The notes below the pieces were generated by a model, which was given only the letters and a program-made list of their open reading frames with translations, did not search any database and was not told where the DNA came from. DNA of 10,078 nucleotides from Erysipelotrichaceae bacterium UBA4808. GTDB taxonomy: Bacteria; Bacillota_I; Bacilli_A; Erysipelotrichales; Erysipelotrichaceae. A program made the translations under genes and the position numbers. Below, piece after piece: positions 1-6,489 of this stretch; position 1 is the stretch's first letter; each line of letters starts with the position of its first letter. The stretch covers positions 9,522 through 19,599 of the forward strand of contig DHGC01000090.1 in NCBI GenBank assembly GCA_002402585.1, written 5' to 3'.

Positions 1-13
1 CATATAAACAATG

Positions 14-40
14 AAGCCACTCTCGGGTGGCTTTTGTTTT
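14..40 (+). terminator. Rho-independent terminator of an upstream gene
   Basis: A 7-bp perfect stem AAGCCAC/GTGGCTT (14-20 with 27-33) has a 6-nt loop and runs into a T-rich tract at 32-40. It ends a gene lying left of the window. An ATG at position 11 is in frame with the MATE gene but overlaps this hairpin, so it is not a start codon. Confidence 0.85.
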
Positions 41-55
41 ACGAAAAGAGGGATT

Positions 56-1438
56 ATGCTTAATCTAAAAGAGAACAAACACTTCTATCTCCAAGTATTG
101 GCTATTGCAGTCCCTTTCATGCTTCAACAACTCATCACATCTTCTGTAAACCTTGTGGATAATCTCATGGTTGGACAACTGGGTGATGCAGCGATCGCAG
201 GCGTTGCGGCGGCGAATCGTTTTTACATGATTGCGACTTTTGGTATTTTTGGTGTGGGTGGTGCGATGTCCATTTTCTTGGCTCAATACTTTGGAGCTAA
301 CGATGAGGAACATGTCAAACAAACTTTCCGTTATGGTGTTATTTCTGCGTACGTGATTGTGACTCCCTTTGTTTTGATGGGCTTGTTCTTCCCTGAGCAA
401 ATCTTAGGTTTCTTTACGAAAGAAGCGGATGTCATTGCAATGGGATCGACATATATTAAGATTGCGATCTTAACCTACATTCCGATGGCTTTATCCATGA
501 CGATATCGAATGCGATGCGTTCCATGGGTGAAACGAAGATACCTTTGTATTCTTCAATCGCATCCATTATAACAAATGCCATATTCAACTATATTTTGAT
601 TTTTGGGCACTTTGGTTTTCCGAAATTAGGTGTTGCGGGTGCTGCCTATGCAACGATCATCGCGCGGATTTTGGAGGTTGTGATCTTCTTGATTGTGACG
701 CAGCGCTTACCTTTCATGTTTAAGACACATATCAAGGATTTATTCAAGATATCACGTAAGTTGATTAAAATCATAACCATTAAAGCCATACCTTTGACGG
801 TCAATGAAATCTTCTGGTCCAGTGGAATGAGTATCTTGTTTATGTTTTATAGCACACGTGGCAAAGAAGTCATGGCAGGGATGTCGATCTCGGGTACGGT
901 TGCGGATCTATTCTTCACTTTATTTGGTGGGATGGCCGTTGCCTCAACGGTTTTTGTTTCCCAAGTGTTAGGCGCCAATAAGTTGGATGAGGCTCGTTCG
1001 AATGCCTATCGTTTAATCCGCTTCTCAGTCATGCTTGCGGCTTTCTTTGGTATTCTGATGTTTATCAGTAGTTTCTTTGCGCCACTTTTATATAATGTTT
1101 CAGAAGTCAGTCGTCATACAGCTGCGACCTTCTTACGGATTCAATCCTTTATGTTTTGGATCTATATGGCCAATGCTCAGTGTTTCTTTATCTTAAGAGC
1201 AGGTGGAGATACGAAGTCGACGTTATTGATGGATTCCGTATTTATGTGGGCTGTCAATTTACCTGTGGTTGGTTTAGTTACTTATTTAACAGGGTGGAAT
1301 GTTTTTGCGATTTATTTAGCAGGTCAAGCTACGGATTTTGTGAAGTTTGTAGTGGCATATGGGCTTGTTCGTAAGGAGCAATGGGTCAAGAATTTGGCCC
1401 ATAGTCATGAAGAACAAATCATCGATTTTGATGTATAA
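56..1438 (+). CDS. MATE-family multidrug/cation antiporter
   Basis: This is an integral membrane efflux protein of the MATE (NorM/DinF-like) family, which exports drugs or metabolites in exchange for Na+ or H+. The 460 residues match the usual family length of about 450. The protein is a chain of hydrophobic segments consistent with 12 membrane helices in two homologous halves. The N-terminal half carries the typical stretch VDNLMVGQLGDAAIAGVAAA (about residues 34-53). The second half repeats the pattern around GMSISGTVADLFFTLFGGMA, followed by a VSQVLGAN loop. I chose the ATG at 56, preceded by AGAGGG, because the in-frame ATG at 11 lies in a terminator hairpin and would add 15 non-hydrophobic residues encoded by it. 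No promoter is evident between that terminator and the start, and no terminator is seen before the tRNA promoter downstream. The substrate cannot be told from sequence. Confidence 0.93.
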   Translation: MLNLKENKHFYLQVLAIAVPFMLQQLITSSVNLVDNLMVGQLGDAAIAGVAAANRFYMIATFGIFGVGGAMSIFLAQYFGANDEEHVKQTFRYGVISAYVIVTPFVLMGLFFPEQILGFFTKEADVIAMGSTYIKIAILTYIPMALSMTISNAMRSMGETKIPLYSSIASIITNAIFNYILIFGHFGFPKLGVAGAAYATIIARILEVVIFLIVTQRLPFMFKTHIKDLFKISRKLIKIITIKAIPLTVNEIFWSSGMSILFMFYSTRGKEVMAGMSISGTVADLFFTLFGGMAVASTVFVSQVLGANKLDEARSNAYRLIRFSVMLAAFFGILMFISSFFAPLLYNVSEVSRHTAATFLRIQSFMFWIYMANAQCFFILRAGGDTKSTLLMDSVFMWAVNLPVVGLVTYLTGWNVFAIYLAGQATDFVKFVVAYGLVRKEQWVKNLAHSHEEQIIDFDV

Positions 1439-1455
1439 AATTATCAAATAAAGGC

Positions 1456-1484
1456 TTGAAATGTGTTTATAACTATGGTATATT
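1456..1484 (+). promoter_or_regulatory. Promoter of the tRNA-Asn/tRNA-Glu unit
   Basis: A sigma-A type promoter is visible: TTGAAA (1456-1461), an exact 17-bp spacer, and TATATT (1479-1484). The tRNA-Asn 5' end lies 12 bases after the -10 box, which leaves only a very short leader. Confidence 0.8.
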
Positions 1485-1496
1485 TTATAAGCACTT

Positions 1497-1572
1497 GCCT
1501 AAATAGCTCAGTCGGTAGAGCAAACGGCTGTTAACCGTTAGGTCGTAGGTTCGAGTCCTACTTTAGGCGCCA
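1497..1572 (+). tRNA. tRNA-Asn (anticodon GTT)
   Basis: This is a complete 76-nt tRNA. The acceptor stem GCCTAAA pairs with TTTAGGC (1562-1568), followed by discriminator G and an encoded CCA (1570-1572). The anticodon stem AACGG/CCGTT holds the loop CTGTTAA with anticodon GTT at 1530-1532. The T arm contains GTTCGAGTC. It is followed after 4 nt by tRNA-Glu, so the two are almost certainly one transcript cut by RNase P/Z. Confidence 0.97.
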
Positions 1573-1576
1573 TTGT

Positions 1577-1652
1577 GGCCCGTTGGAGAAACGGTTAACT
1601 CACATGCCTTTCACGCATGCATTCACGGGTTCGAATCCCGTACGGGTCACCA
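1577..1652 (+). tRNA. tRNA-Glu (anticodon TTC)
   Basis: This is a complete 76-nt tRNA. The acceptor stem GGCCCGT pairs with ACGGGTC (1642-1648, one G-T pair), with discriminator A and encoded CCA at 1650-1652. The anticodon stem CATGC/GCATG holds the loop CTTTCAC with anticodon TTC at 1610-1612. The T arm is CGGGTTCGAATCCCG. It is the second gene of a two-tRNA transcript and is followed by a terminator. Confidence 0.97.
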
Positions 1653-1663
1653 TTTAAAAGATT

Positions 1664-1691
1664 AACACTGGTTATAGCCTGTGTTTTTTTT
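1664..1691 (+). terminator. Terminator of the tRNA-Asn/Glu unit
   Basis: An AACAC/GTGTT stem, extended inward by GG/CC across a T-T mismatch, is followed by eight T residues at 1684-1691. Confidence 0.8.
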
Positions 1692-1695
1692 ATTC

Positions 1696-1720
1696 TGAAT
1701 TCATTTGAATTCACTTGAAT
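1696..1720 (+). repeat. Three 10-bp-phased TGAAT repeats upstream of the tRNA-Lys promoter
   Basis: TGAAT occurs at 1696, 1706 and 1716, exactly one period of 10 bp apart. The first two copies extend to the palindrome TGAATTCA. The array lies immediately upstream of the -35 box of the tRNA-Lys promoter. It could be an UP-element-like curved tract or chance; function is unknown. Confidence 0.5.
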
Positions 1721-1722
1721 CC

Positions 1723-1751
1723 TTGCATTCATTAAATAAATACGCTATAAT
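1723..1751 (+). promoter_or_regulatory. Promoter of tRNA-Lys
   Basis: TTGCAT (1723-1728), a 17-bp spacer and a perfect TATAAT (1746-1751) are present. The tRNA begins 15 bases after the -10 box. An AT-rich, repeat-bearing tract lies upstream. Confidence 0.85.
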
Positions 1752-1766
1752 CATAAAGCATTCATT

Positions 1767-1842
1767 GACCTGTTAGCTCAGTTGGTAGAGCAACTGACTC
1801 TTAATCAGTGGGTCTAGGGTTCGAGTCCCTAACGGGTCACCA
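1767..1842 (+). tRNA. tRNA-Lys (anticodon CTT)
   Basis: This is a complete 76-nt tRNA. The acceptor stem GACCTGT pairs with ACGGGTC (1832-1838, one T-G pair), with discriminator A and encoded CCA at 1840-1842. The anticodon stem ACTGA/TCAGT holds the loop CTCTTAA with anticodon CTT at 1800-1802. This isoacceptor reads AAG. A single-gene transcription unit is implied by its own promoter and terminator. Confidence 0.97.
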
Positions 1843-1854
1843 TGTGTTAAATTG

Positions 1855-1875
1855 ACGTCTCAATGGCGTTTTTTT
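1855..1875 (+). terminator. Terminator of tRNA-Lys
   Basis: The stem ACGTC/GGCGT (one T-G pair) with loop TCAAT is followed by a run of seven T residues (1869-1875). Confidence 0.75.
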
Positions 1876-1920
1876 ATTGCATGTTTCAATCAGCTATGTG
1901 TATTAATTGAGATATGTATT

Positions 1921-1949
1921 ATGTAAGTATTTTCATTAATTATTGTAAG
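1921..1949 (+). promoter_or_regulatory. Paired TGTAAG boxes upstream of the livJ1 promoter
   Basis: ATGTAAG (1921-1927) and TTGTAAG (1943-1949) are direct copies 22 bp apart, about two helical turns. They lie 59 and 37 bases before the -10 hexamer. The same boxes occur at 60 and 37 bases before the -10 of livJ2. An inverted repeat ATTTTC-N14-GAAAAT (1929-1954) overlaps them. This is a candidate operator or activator site; the regulator is unknown. Confidence 0.35.
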
Positions 1950-1956
1950 AAAATGA

Positions 1957-1985
1957 TTGAACTTCACAAATATTTCACTTATAAT
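1957..1985 (+). promoter_or_regulatory. Promoter of livJ1
   Basis: TTGAAC (1957-1962), a 17-bp spacer and a perfect TATAAT (1980-1985) are present, with the ATG 32 bases after the start of the -10 box. A TTCAC element directly follows the -35 box, as it does in the livJ2 promoter at the same distance from TATAAT. Confidence 0.82.
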
Positions 1986-2011
1986 CACGTTATGTTTCTC
2001 GGGAGGGTACT

Positions 2012-3175
2012 ATGAAGAAATTAATCAGTTTACTGGCCGCACTCCTTGTAATGGGTAGTTTAGCGGCATGCTCAGCAGGGTCTGAGGAAAAAGTGGATAC
2101 CATTAAAATTGGTGTCAACTTAGAATTGACAGGTGATGTATCAGTCTATGGGGTTCCGGAGCGCAAAGCTTTTGAGCAAGCGGTATCGGAAGTCAATGCA
2201 GCAGGCGGTATCGATGGGAAGCTTGTGGAATTGGTTATTTATGACAACGCATATGATCAGGCTAAAGCAGTTCAGAATACAGAGAAGTTGATTGAAGATG
2301 GTGTTGTGGCTATCTTGGGATCTGCGACATCAGGTATGACGATGGCGATTGCCCCTGTAGCAAAGGATAACGGTCTATTGGTGTTTACGCCATCGGGAAC
2401 GAACTCAGCGGTTACGATGGATGGTACAGTCGTTAATCCATGGGTTTTCAGAAGTTGTTTCATCGATCCTTTCCAAGGTCGTGTCTTAGCTAATTTTGCT
2501 TCCAATGATTTAGCGGCAAAGAAAGTCGTGATTATGGTCAACAGTGGTTCGGAATACTCGAAAGAACTTGCACGTATCTTTACGGAACAACTGAATAAGA
2601 ATGGTGGCGAAGTTGTGGAAACGGCTTCCTATGCCGATTCAGATACCGATTATAAAGCTTCCTTAACGTCGCTTTCCTCGAAGGAATTCGATGTATTGTT
2701 TGTGGCAGACTATGCTAAGAATGCAGGTTTGATCATTGGTCAGGCTCGCTCAACGGCAGGTTTGGAAGATGTCAAGATCATCGGTCCAGATGGCTTTGAA
2801 GATCCGACTTTAAATGATTTGGCAGGAGGGGCTCAAAACGTAAACAACGTTTTCTTCTCAACCCACTTCTCGACCTTATCCAACAACGAAAAGGTTGTAA
2901 AGTTTGTAGAGGATTACAAAGCGTTCACCAATGAAGAATCCGTAAGTGTATTTGCGGCATTGGCGTATGATGCGGCTTACATGTTGTTTGCGGCCATTGA
3001 TGCGGCGGACTCCACAGATCCACAGGCGATTCGTGACAGTTTGGAATCTTTACCAAGCTTTAGTGGTGTAACAGGGGATATCTCCTTTGATGAATTGCAC
3101 AATGCGGTCAAACCAGCGTTCTTGATTGAATTGAACAATGGTGTTGCGGTCAATGCGACAATTGTTAATCCTTAA
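2012..3175 (+). CDS. livJ: Branched-chain amino acid ABC transporter, substrate-binding lipoprotein (copy 1)
   Basis: This is an extracytoplasmic receptor of the HAAT/Liv family. It captures branched-chain amino acids or related compounds and delivers them to LivH/LivM. The 387-aa product begins with a lipoprotein signal MKKLISLLAALLVMGSLAAC. Its lipobox LAAC places the lipidated Cys at residue 20, so it is anchored to the outer face of the membrane. The type-I periplasmic-binding-protein fold starts at IKIGVNLELTGDVSVYG. GSATSGMT and FTPSGTNSAVT probably line the ligand cleft, and IGPDGFEDP lies in the second lobe. GGGAGGG (2001-2007) fixes the start. It has its own promoter and a strong terminator after it, so it is transcribed separately from the operon. 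It is roughly 80% identical by eye to the next gene. Exact ligand specificity is inferred from the family only. Confidence 0.95.
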   Translation: MKKLISLLAALLVMGSLAACSAGSEEKVDTIKIGVNLELTGDVSVYGVPERKAFEQAVSEVNAAGGIDGKLVELVIYDNAYDQAKAVQNTEKLIEDGVVAILGSATSGMTMAIAPVAKDNGLLVFTPSGTNSAVTMDGTVVNPWVFRSCFIDPFQGRVLANFASNDLAAKKVVIMVNSGSEYSKELARIFTEQLNKNGGEVVETASYADSDTDYKASLTSLSSKEFDVLFVADYAKNAGLIIGQARSTAGLEDVKIIGPDGFEDPTLNDLAGGAQNVNNVFFSTHFSTLSNNEKVVKFVEDYKAFTNEESVSVFAALAYDAAYMLFAAIDAADSTDPQAIRDSLESLPSFSGVTGDISFDELHNAVKPAFLIELNNGVAVNATIVNP

Positions 3176-3192
3176 TATTCAGAGTTGTTATG

Positions 3193-3220
3193 GGTTCGGA
3201 TTAGAGATCCGAACCTTTTT
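3193..3220 (+). terminator. Terminator of livJ1
   Basis: A perfect 9-bp stem GGTTCGGAT/ATCCGAACC with a 5-nt loop is followed by TTTTT (3216-3220). It separates the two livJ genes into different transcription units. Confidence 0.92.
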
Positions 3221-3287
3221 CGTGTTTATTGATGATTTTGACAGATTAATAACCCTAAATATGCAATAAATACATACTTAATCAGTA

Positions 3288-3317
3288 ATGTAAGAATTTA
3301 CATGTAATAAATGTAAA
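3288..3317 (+). promoter_or_regulatory. ATGTAA box cluster and inverted repeat upstream of the livJ2 promoter
   Basis: Three ATGTAA half-sites in alternating orientation are visible: 3288-3293 forward, 3298-3303 reversed and 3311-3316 forward. The last two form a perfect 7-bp inverted repeat TTTACAT-N7-ATGTAAA (3297-3317) that ends 7 bp before the -35 box. The forward copies sit at 60 and 37 bases before TATAAT, matching the livJ1 promoter. This is a candidate operator for an unidentified regulator. Confidence 0.4.
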
Positions 3318-3324
3318 AATATTG

Positions 3325-3353
3325 TTGTATTTCACATAATTTTCATCTATAAT
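3325..3353 (+). promoter_or_regulatory. Promoter of livJ2 and the liv operon
   Basis: TTGTAT (3325-3330), a 17-bp spacer and a perfect TATAAT (3348-3353) are present. TTCAC follows the -35 box at the same offset (17 bases before TATAAT) as in the livJ1 promoter. The start codon is 33 bases after the start of the -10 box. Confidence 0.8.
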
Positions 3354-3380
3354 CTTGTCATATTACCAAAGGAGGGTTTT

Positions 3381-4562
3381 ATGAAGAAATTATTAAGCCT
3401 ATTGGCTGCAATCCTCGTTATCGGCGGATTAACAGCCTGCGCAAGTGATTCAGGTGAAGAGGTAGCCGAAACAATTAAGATTGGTGTCAACCTTGAGTTA
3501 ACTGGCGATGTATCTGTATATGGTATTCCCGAGCGTAATGCGTTTGAACAAGCGGCAGCTGAAATCAATGCATTGGGCGGTATTGATGGCAAGCTCGTCG
3601 AACTTATCATTTATGATAATGCTTACGATCAAGCTAAAGCTGTTCAGAATACAGAAAAACTCATTGAAGATGGTATTGTGGCAATTTTAGGTTCCGCAAC
3701 GTCAGGTATGACTTTGGCGATTGCACCATTGGCAAAAGATAATGGCTTAGTTGTGTTCACGCCTTCTGGTACGAACTCAGCGGTTACAATGGATGGGACT
3801 GTTGTAAATCCATGGGTATTCCGTGCATGTTTCATCGATCCATTCCAAGGACAAGTTTTAGCGAACTTCGCATCCGGTGATCTGGCGGCTAAGAATGCCG
3901 TTGTTATGGTGAATAGTGGATCTGAATACTCAAAAGAATTGGCTCGTGTCTTTACTGAACAATTTACTGCTAATGGTGGTACAGTTCTTGAAACTGCTTC
4001 TTACGCGGATGCCGATACAGATTATAAAGCATCTTTGACATCCATCGCATCAAAAGAATTTGAAGTCTTGTTCGTAGCCGATTACGCTAAAAATGCTGGT
4101 TTGATCATTGGTCAAGCGCGTTCAACCGCTGGTTTGGAAACCGTTAATATTATTGGACCAGATGGCTTTGAAGACCCAGCGTTGAATGATTTGGCAGGTG
4201 GTGCTCAAAATGTAAGCAACGTCTTCTTCTCAACACATTTCTCGACGTTATCCGATGATTCACAGGCTGCGGATTTTGTTAAGAGTCATGCGGCATTTAC
4301 TTTAGAAAAATACGGTAAAGAAGAAGTTCCAAGCGCATTAACAGCTTTGGCTTATGATGCGGCATATATGTTGTTTAAAGCGATCGATAATGCGGATTCA
4401 ACCGATCCTGCAGCGATTCGCGATGCTTTAGAAGCTTTAGAAGCCTTTGATGGTGTCACTGGTGATATCTCGTTTGATGAATTCCACAATGCGGTTAAAC
4501 CTGCGTTCTTGATTGAATTGAGCAACGGTGCACCTGTCAACGCAACAATCGTAAATCCTTGA
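3381..4562 (+). CDS. livJ: Branched-chain amino acid ABC transporter, substrate-binding lipoprotein (copy 2)
   Basis: This is a paralogue of the preceding gene with the same role as a membrane-anchored Liv receptor. The 393 residues begin with a lipoprotein signal whose lipobox LTAC puts the lipidated Cys at residue 20. The binding-protein fold follows from TIKIGVNLELTGDVS. The cleft segments GSATSGMT, FTPSGTNSAVTMDGT and IGPDGFEDP are identical or nearly so to copy 1. The main difference is residues 291-322 (4251-4346), which are strongly diverged and five residues longer, with an inserted EKYGKEEVP-type segment. AAAGGAGGG (3368-3376) fixes the start. It is the first gene of the livJHMGF-acuB-like operon, with its own promoter. 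Many synonymous differences from copy 1 indicate an old duplication kept under protein-level constraint. A narrower or shifted ligand range relative to copy 1 is possible but unproven. Confidence 0.95.
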   Translation: MKKLLSLLAAILVIGGLTACASDSGEEVAETIKIGVNLELTGDVSVYGIPERNAFEQAAAEINALGGIDGKLVELIIYDNAYDQAKAVQNTEKLIEDGIVAILGSATSGMTLAIAPLAKDNGLVVFTPSGTNSAVTMDGTVVNPWVFRACFIDPFQGQVLANFASGDLAAKNAVVMVNSGSEYSKELARVFTEQFTANGGTVLETASYADADTDYKASLTSIASKEFEVLFVADYAKNAGLIIGQARSTAGLETVNIIGPDGFEDPALNDLAGGAQNVSNVFFSTHFSTLSDDSQAADFVKSHAAFTLEKYGKEEVPSALTALAYDAAYMLFKAIDNADSTDPAAIRDALEALEAFDGVTGDISFDEFHNAVKPAFLIELSNGAPVNATIVNP

Positions 4563-4588
4563 TTCGTTGACTAAATTGGTTCATTATT

Positions 4589-4616
4589 AAACAGGTGAAA
4601 CACGTTTCGCCTGTTT
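4589..4616 (+). terminator. Hairpin between livJ2 and livH (partial terminator or mRNA stabiliser)
   Basis: A 12-bp stem AAACAGGTGAAA/TTTCGCCTGTTT with one T-G pair and loop CACG is followed by ATTTCTCATTT rather than a clean T tract. It sits between the receptor gene and the permease genes with no new promoter visible after it. It is therefore probably a leaky terminator or a 3'-end-stabilising hairpin that keeps receptor mRNA above permease mRNA. A GTG at 4595 inside the stem is not used as a start. Confidence 0.6.
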
Positions 4617-4639
4617 ATTTCTCATTTAAGGAGGCAGTT

Positions 4640-5527
4640 ATGTTAGAGTTTCTAAATCAAATCATCAATGGACTCTCCCTGGGCAGTATCTACGCACTGG
4701 TGGCATTGGGTTATACCATGGTTTATGGCATCATTCGTTTGATCAATTTCGCTCATGGTGAGATCTATATGTTTGGAGCGTTTGCAGGCATGTTGGCCAT
4801 TACGGTCTTGAGACTGCCATTCTTTTTGGCTTTGATTTTTGCGATGGTCGTTTCGGCGCTTTTGGGAGTCGTCATCGAACGTGTTGCGTATAAACCTTTA
4901 CGCAAATCTTCAAAGACGGCGGCTTTGATCACCGCGATTGGGATTTCGTTTTTATTGCAGAATGTGACCGCGATGGTCATGGGCAACAACACAAGTGCCT
5001 TCCCCCAGGTCTTTGATCAGAAGGTTTATGATTTTGGTGGTATTCGTATCAATTCATTGCAGATCCTCATCTTTGGAGTCACCATTGTTTTGATGTTTTT
5101 ACTCCAGTTCATCGTTTTGAAGACGAAACTAGGTCGTGCGATGCGCTCTGTTGCGGTGGATAAAGATGCGTCGGTTTTAATGGGTGTCAATGTCGATAAT
5201 ACAATTACCATTACCTTTGCGATTGGTTCTGCTTTAGCTGCGGCTGCAGGGGTCTTGATTGGGCTCTATCACATCCGTGTTGTATTCTGGATGGGGACTG
5301 CGCCAGGCTTAAAAGCTTTTGTAGCAGCTGTTTTTGGCGGTATCGGAAGCATTCCAGGAGCTATGATTGGTGGTTTTGCGATTGGTTTGATGGAAGCAAT
5401 GGTTGCGGGTTATGGTGGCAGTATGTGGAGTCCCTATCGTGATGCGGTGGTCTATCTTCTTTTGATCATTGTCTTATTGGTTAAACCAAGTGGGCTATTA
5501 GGTAAGAACGTTAAGGAGAAAGTATAA
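4640..5527 (+). CDS. livH: Branched-chain amino acid ABC transporter permease LivH
   Basis: This is one of the two membrane subunits forming the Liv translocation channel with LivM. The 295-aa protein is hydrophobic throughout, with about eight predicted membrane segments. It begins with the LivH hallmark around LGSIYALVALGYTMVYGIIR and INFAHGE. It carries the cytoplasmic coupling region near GLKAFVAAVFGGIGSIPGAMIGG and ends with LLVKPSGLLGK, as is usual for this family. The ATG at 4640 is preceded by AAGGAGG (4628-4634). An in-frame GTG at 4595 would begin inside the upstream hairpin and lacks a ribosome site. The stop overlaps the livM start by one base (TAATG), implying coupled translation. 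Confidence 0.96.
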   Translation: MLEFLNQIINGLSLGSIYALVALGYTMVYGIIRLINFAHGEIYMFGAFAGMLAITVLRLPFFLALIFAMVVSALLGVVIERVAYKPLRKSSKTAALITAIGISFLLQNVTAMVMGNNTSAFPQVFDQKVYDFGGIRINSLQILIFGVTIVLMFLLQFIVLKTKLGRAMRSVAVDKDASVLMGVNVDNTITITFAIGSALAAAAGVLIGLYHIRVVFWMGTAPGLKAFVAAVFGGIGSIPGAMIGGFAIGLMEAMVAGYGGSMWSPYRDAVVYLLLIIVLLVKPSGLLGKNVKEKV

Positions 5528-6489
5528 TGAAAAACTATCTCAATAAACGTAATTTGATAACCTTGGTTGTCGTAGGTCTCATTTTCTTTGCCATTCAATT
5601 CATGATCAAAGAACGCATCATTACAGCCTACATGCGTAGTAATCTCTATTGGATTGGAATCTATATCATCTTAGGTTTAAGTTTAAACATGATCATTGGG
5701 ATTACGGGTCAGCTATCTTTAGGGCATGCAGGATTTATGTCCATTGGTGCCTTTGCGGCAGCAGTTGTGCTTAAAACGAATCCAACCATGACAGGTCTTT
5801 ATATAGGCATCGGTATTGGGGTACTGATAAGTCTTGCGGTATCCTTTGTGGTTGCGGTTCCTACTCTGCGCTTAAAAGGGGACTATCTTGCGATTGCGAC
5901 CTTGGGTGTGGCAGAGATCATTCGTATTGTATTAAATAATTTAGGCATCACGGGTGGTGCATCTGGTATCAGTAATATCAAGATGTTGATGTCTTGGCCA
6001 TTGTTGTATACCTTTGTCATCCTTACTATCTTCTTGACCCATAATTTCAAGAATTCAGCCATTGGTCGTGCATGTATTTCGATTAAAGAAGATGAGATTG
6101 CAGCAGAGGCAATGGGTATCAATACAACAAAATATAAGGTGATTGCCTTCATGTTTGGAGCAGCGCTTGCAGCAATGGCAGGAAGCTTGTTCTCAACGAC
6201 CTATTACATCGTCAAGCCAGATTCTTTTGGAGTAAACACTTCAATCAACATTCTTATTCTCGTCGTTTTTGGTGGCATGGGTTCACTCAGTGGAACCATC
6301 ATCGCAACCTTCATCATTGGTTTTGTGAACATCGTGCTTCAACCGTATGCGGAAATCCGGATGATTCTGTATGCTTTGATTCTGATCATCGTTATGATTT
6401 TTAGACCACAAGGTTTACTCGGTTCCCAAGAACTCTCTACGAAACTCTTACCCAACTTTAAATGGAAACGAAAGGAGAAATCATCATGA
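5527..6489 (+). CDS. livM: Branched-chain amino acid ABC transporter permease LivM
   Basis: This is the second membrane subunit of the transporter. It has 320 residues, in the normal range for Gram-positive LivM and without the long N-terminal extension of the enterobacterial protein. Characteristic stretches are LGLSLNMIIGITGQLSLGHAGF near the first third, LRLKGDYLAIATLGVAEIIR in the middle, VFGGMGSLSGT in the coupling region and RPQGLLG close to the C-terminus. AAGGAG upstream, inside the end of livH, serves as the ribosome site. The start overlaps the livH stop by one base, and the stop overlaps the livG start in an ATGA. Confidence 0.96.
   Translation: MKNYLNKRNLITLVVVGLIFFAIQFMIKERIITAYMRSNLYWIGIYIILGLSLNMIIGITGQLSLGHAGFMSIGAFAAAVVLKTNPTMTGLYIGIGIGVLISLAVSFVVAVPTLRLKGDYLAIATLGVAEIIRIVLNNLGITGGASGISNIKMLMSWPLLYTFVILTIFLTHNFKNSAIGRACISIKEDEIAAEAMGINTTKYKVIAFMFGAALAAMAGSLFSTTYYIVKPDSFGVNTSINILILVVFGGMGSLSGTIIATFIIGFVNIVLQPYAEIRMILYALILIIVMIFRPQGLLGSQELSTKLLPNFKWKRKEKSS

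Noticed and set aside
11..55. An in-frame ATG at 11 that would lengthen the MATE protein by 15 residues
   Set aside because: It overlaps a clear terminator hairpin (14-40) and lacks a ribosome site; the ATG at 56 has AGAGGG and begins a normal MATE N-terminus.
1497..1842. tRNA cluster as an integration site of a mobile element
   Set aside because: No integrase, no direct repeat of a tRNA 3' end elsewhere in the window, and all flanking genes look like chromosomal housekeeping. The similar 3' ends of tRNA-Glu and tRNA-Lys are normal tRNA resemblance.
3338..3352. A CodY box overlapping the livJ2 -10 region
   Set aside because: Only the AATTTTC half matches; the second half of the AATTTTCWGAAAATT consensus is mostly wrong (about 9 of 15), and the livJ1 promoter has nothing comparable.
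4595..4639. A GTG at 4595 as the livH start
   Set aside because: It lies inside the intergenic hairpin with no ribosome site; AAGGAGG lies just before the ATG at 4640, which gives a standard LivH N-terminus.
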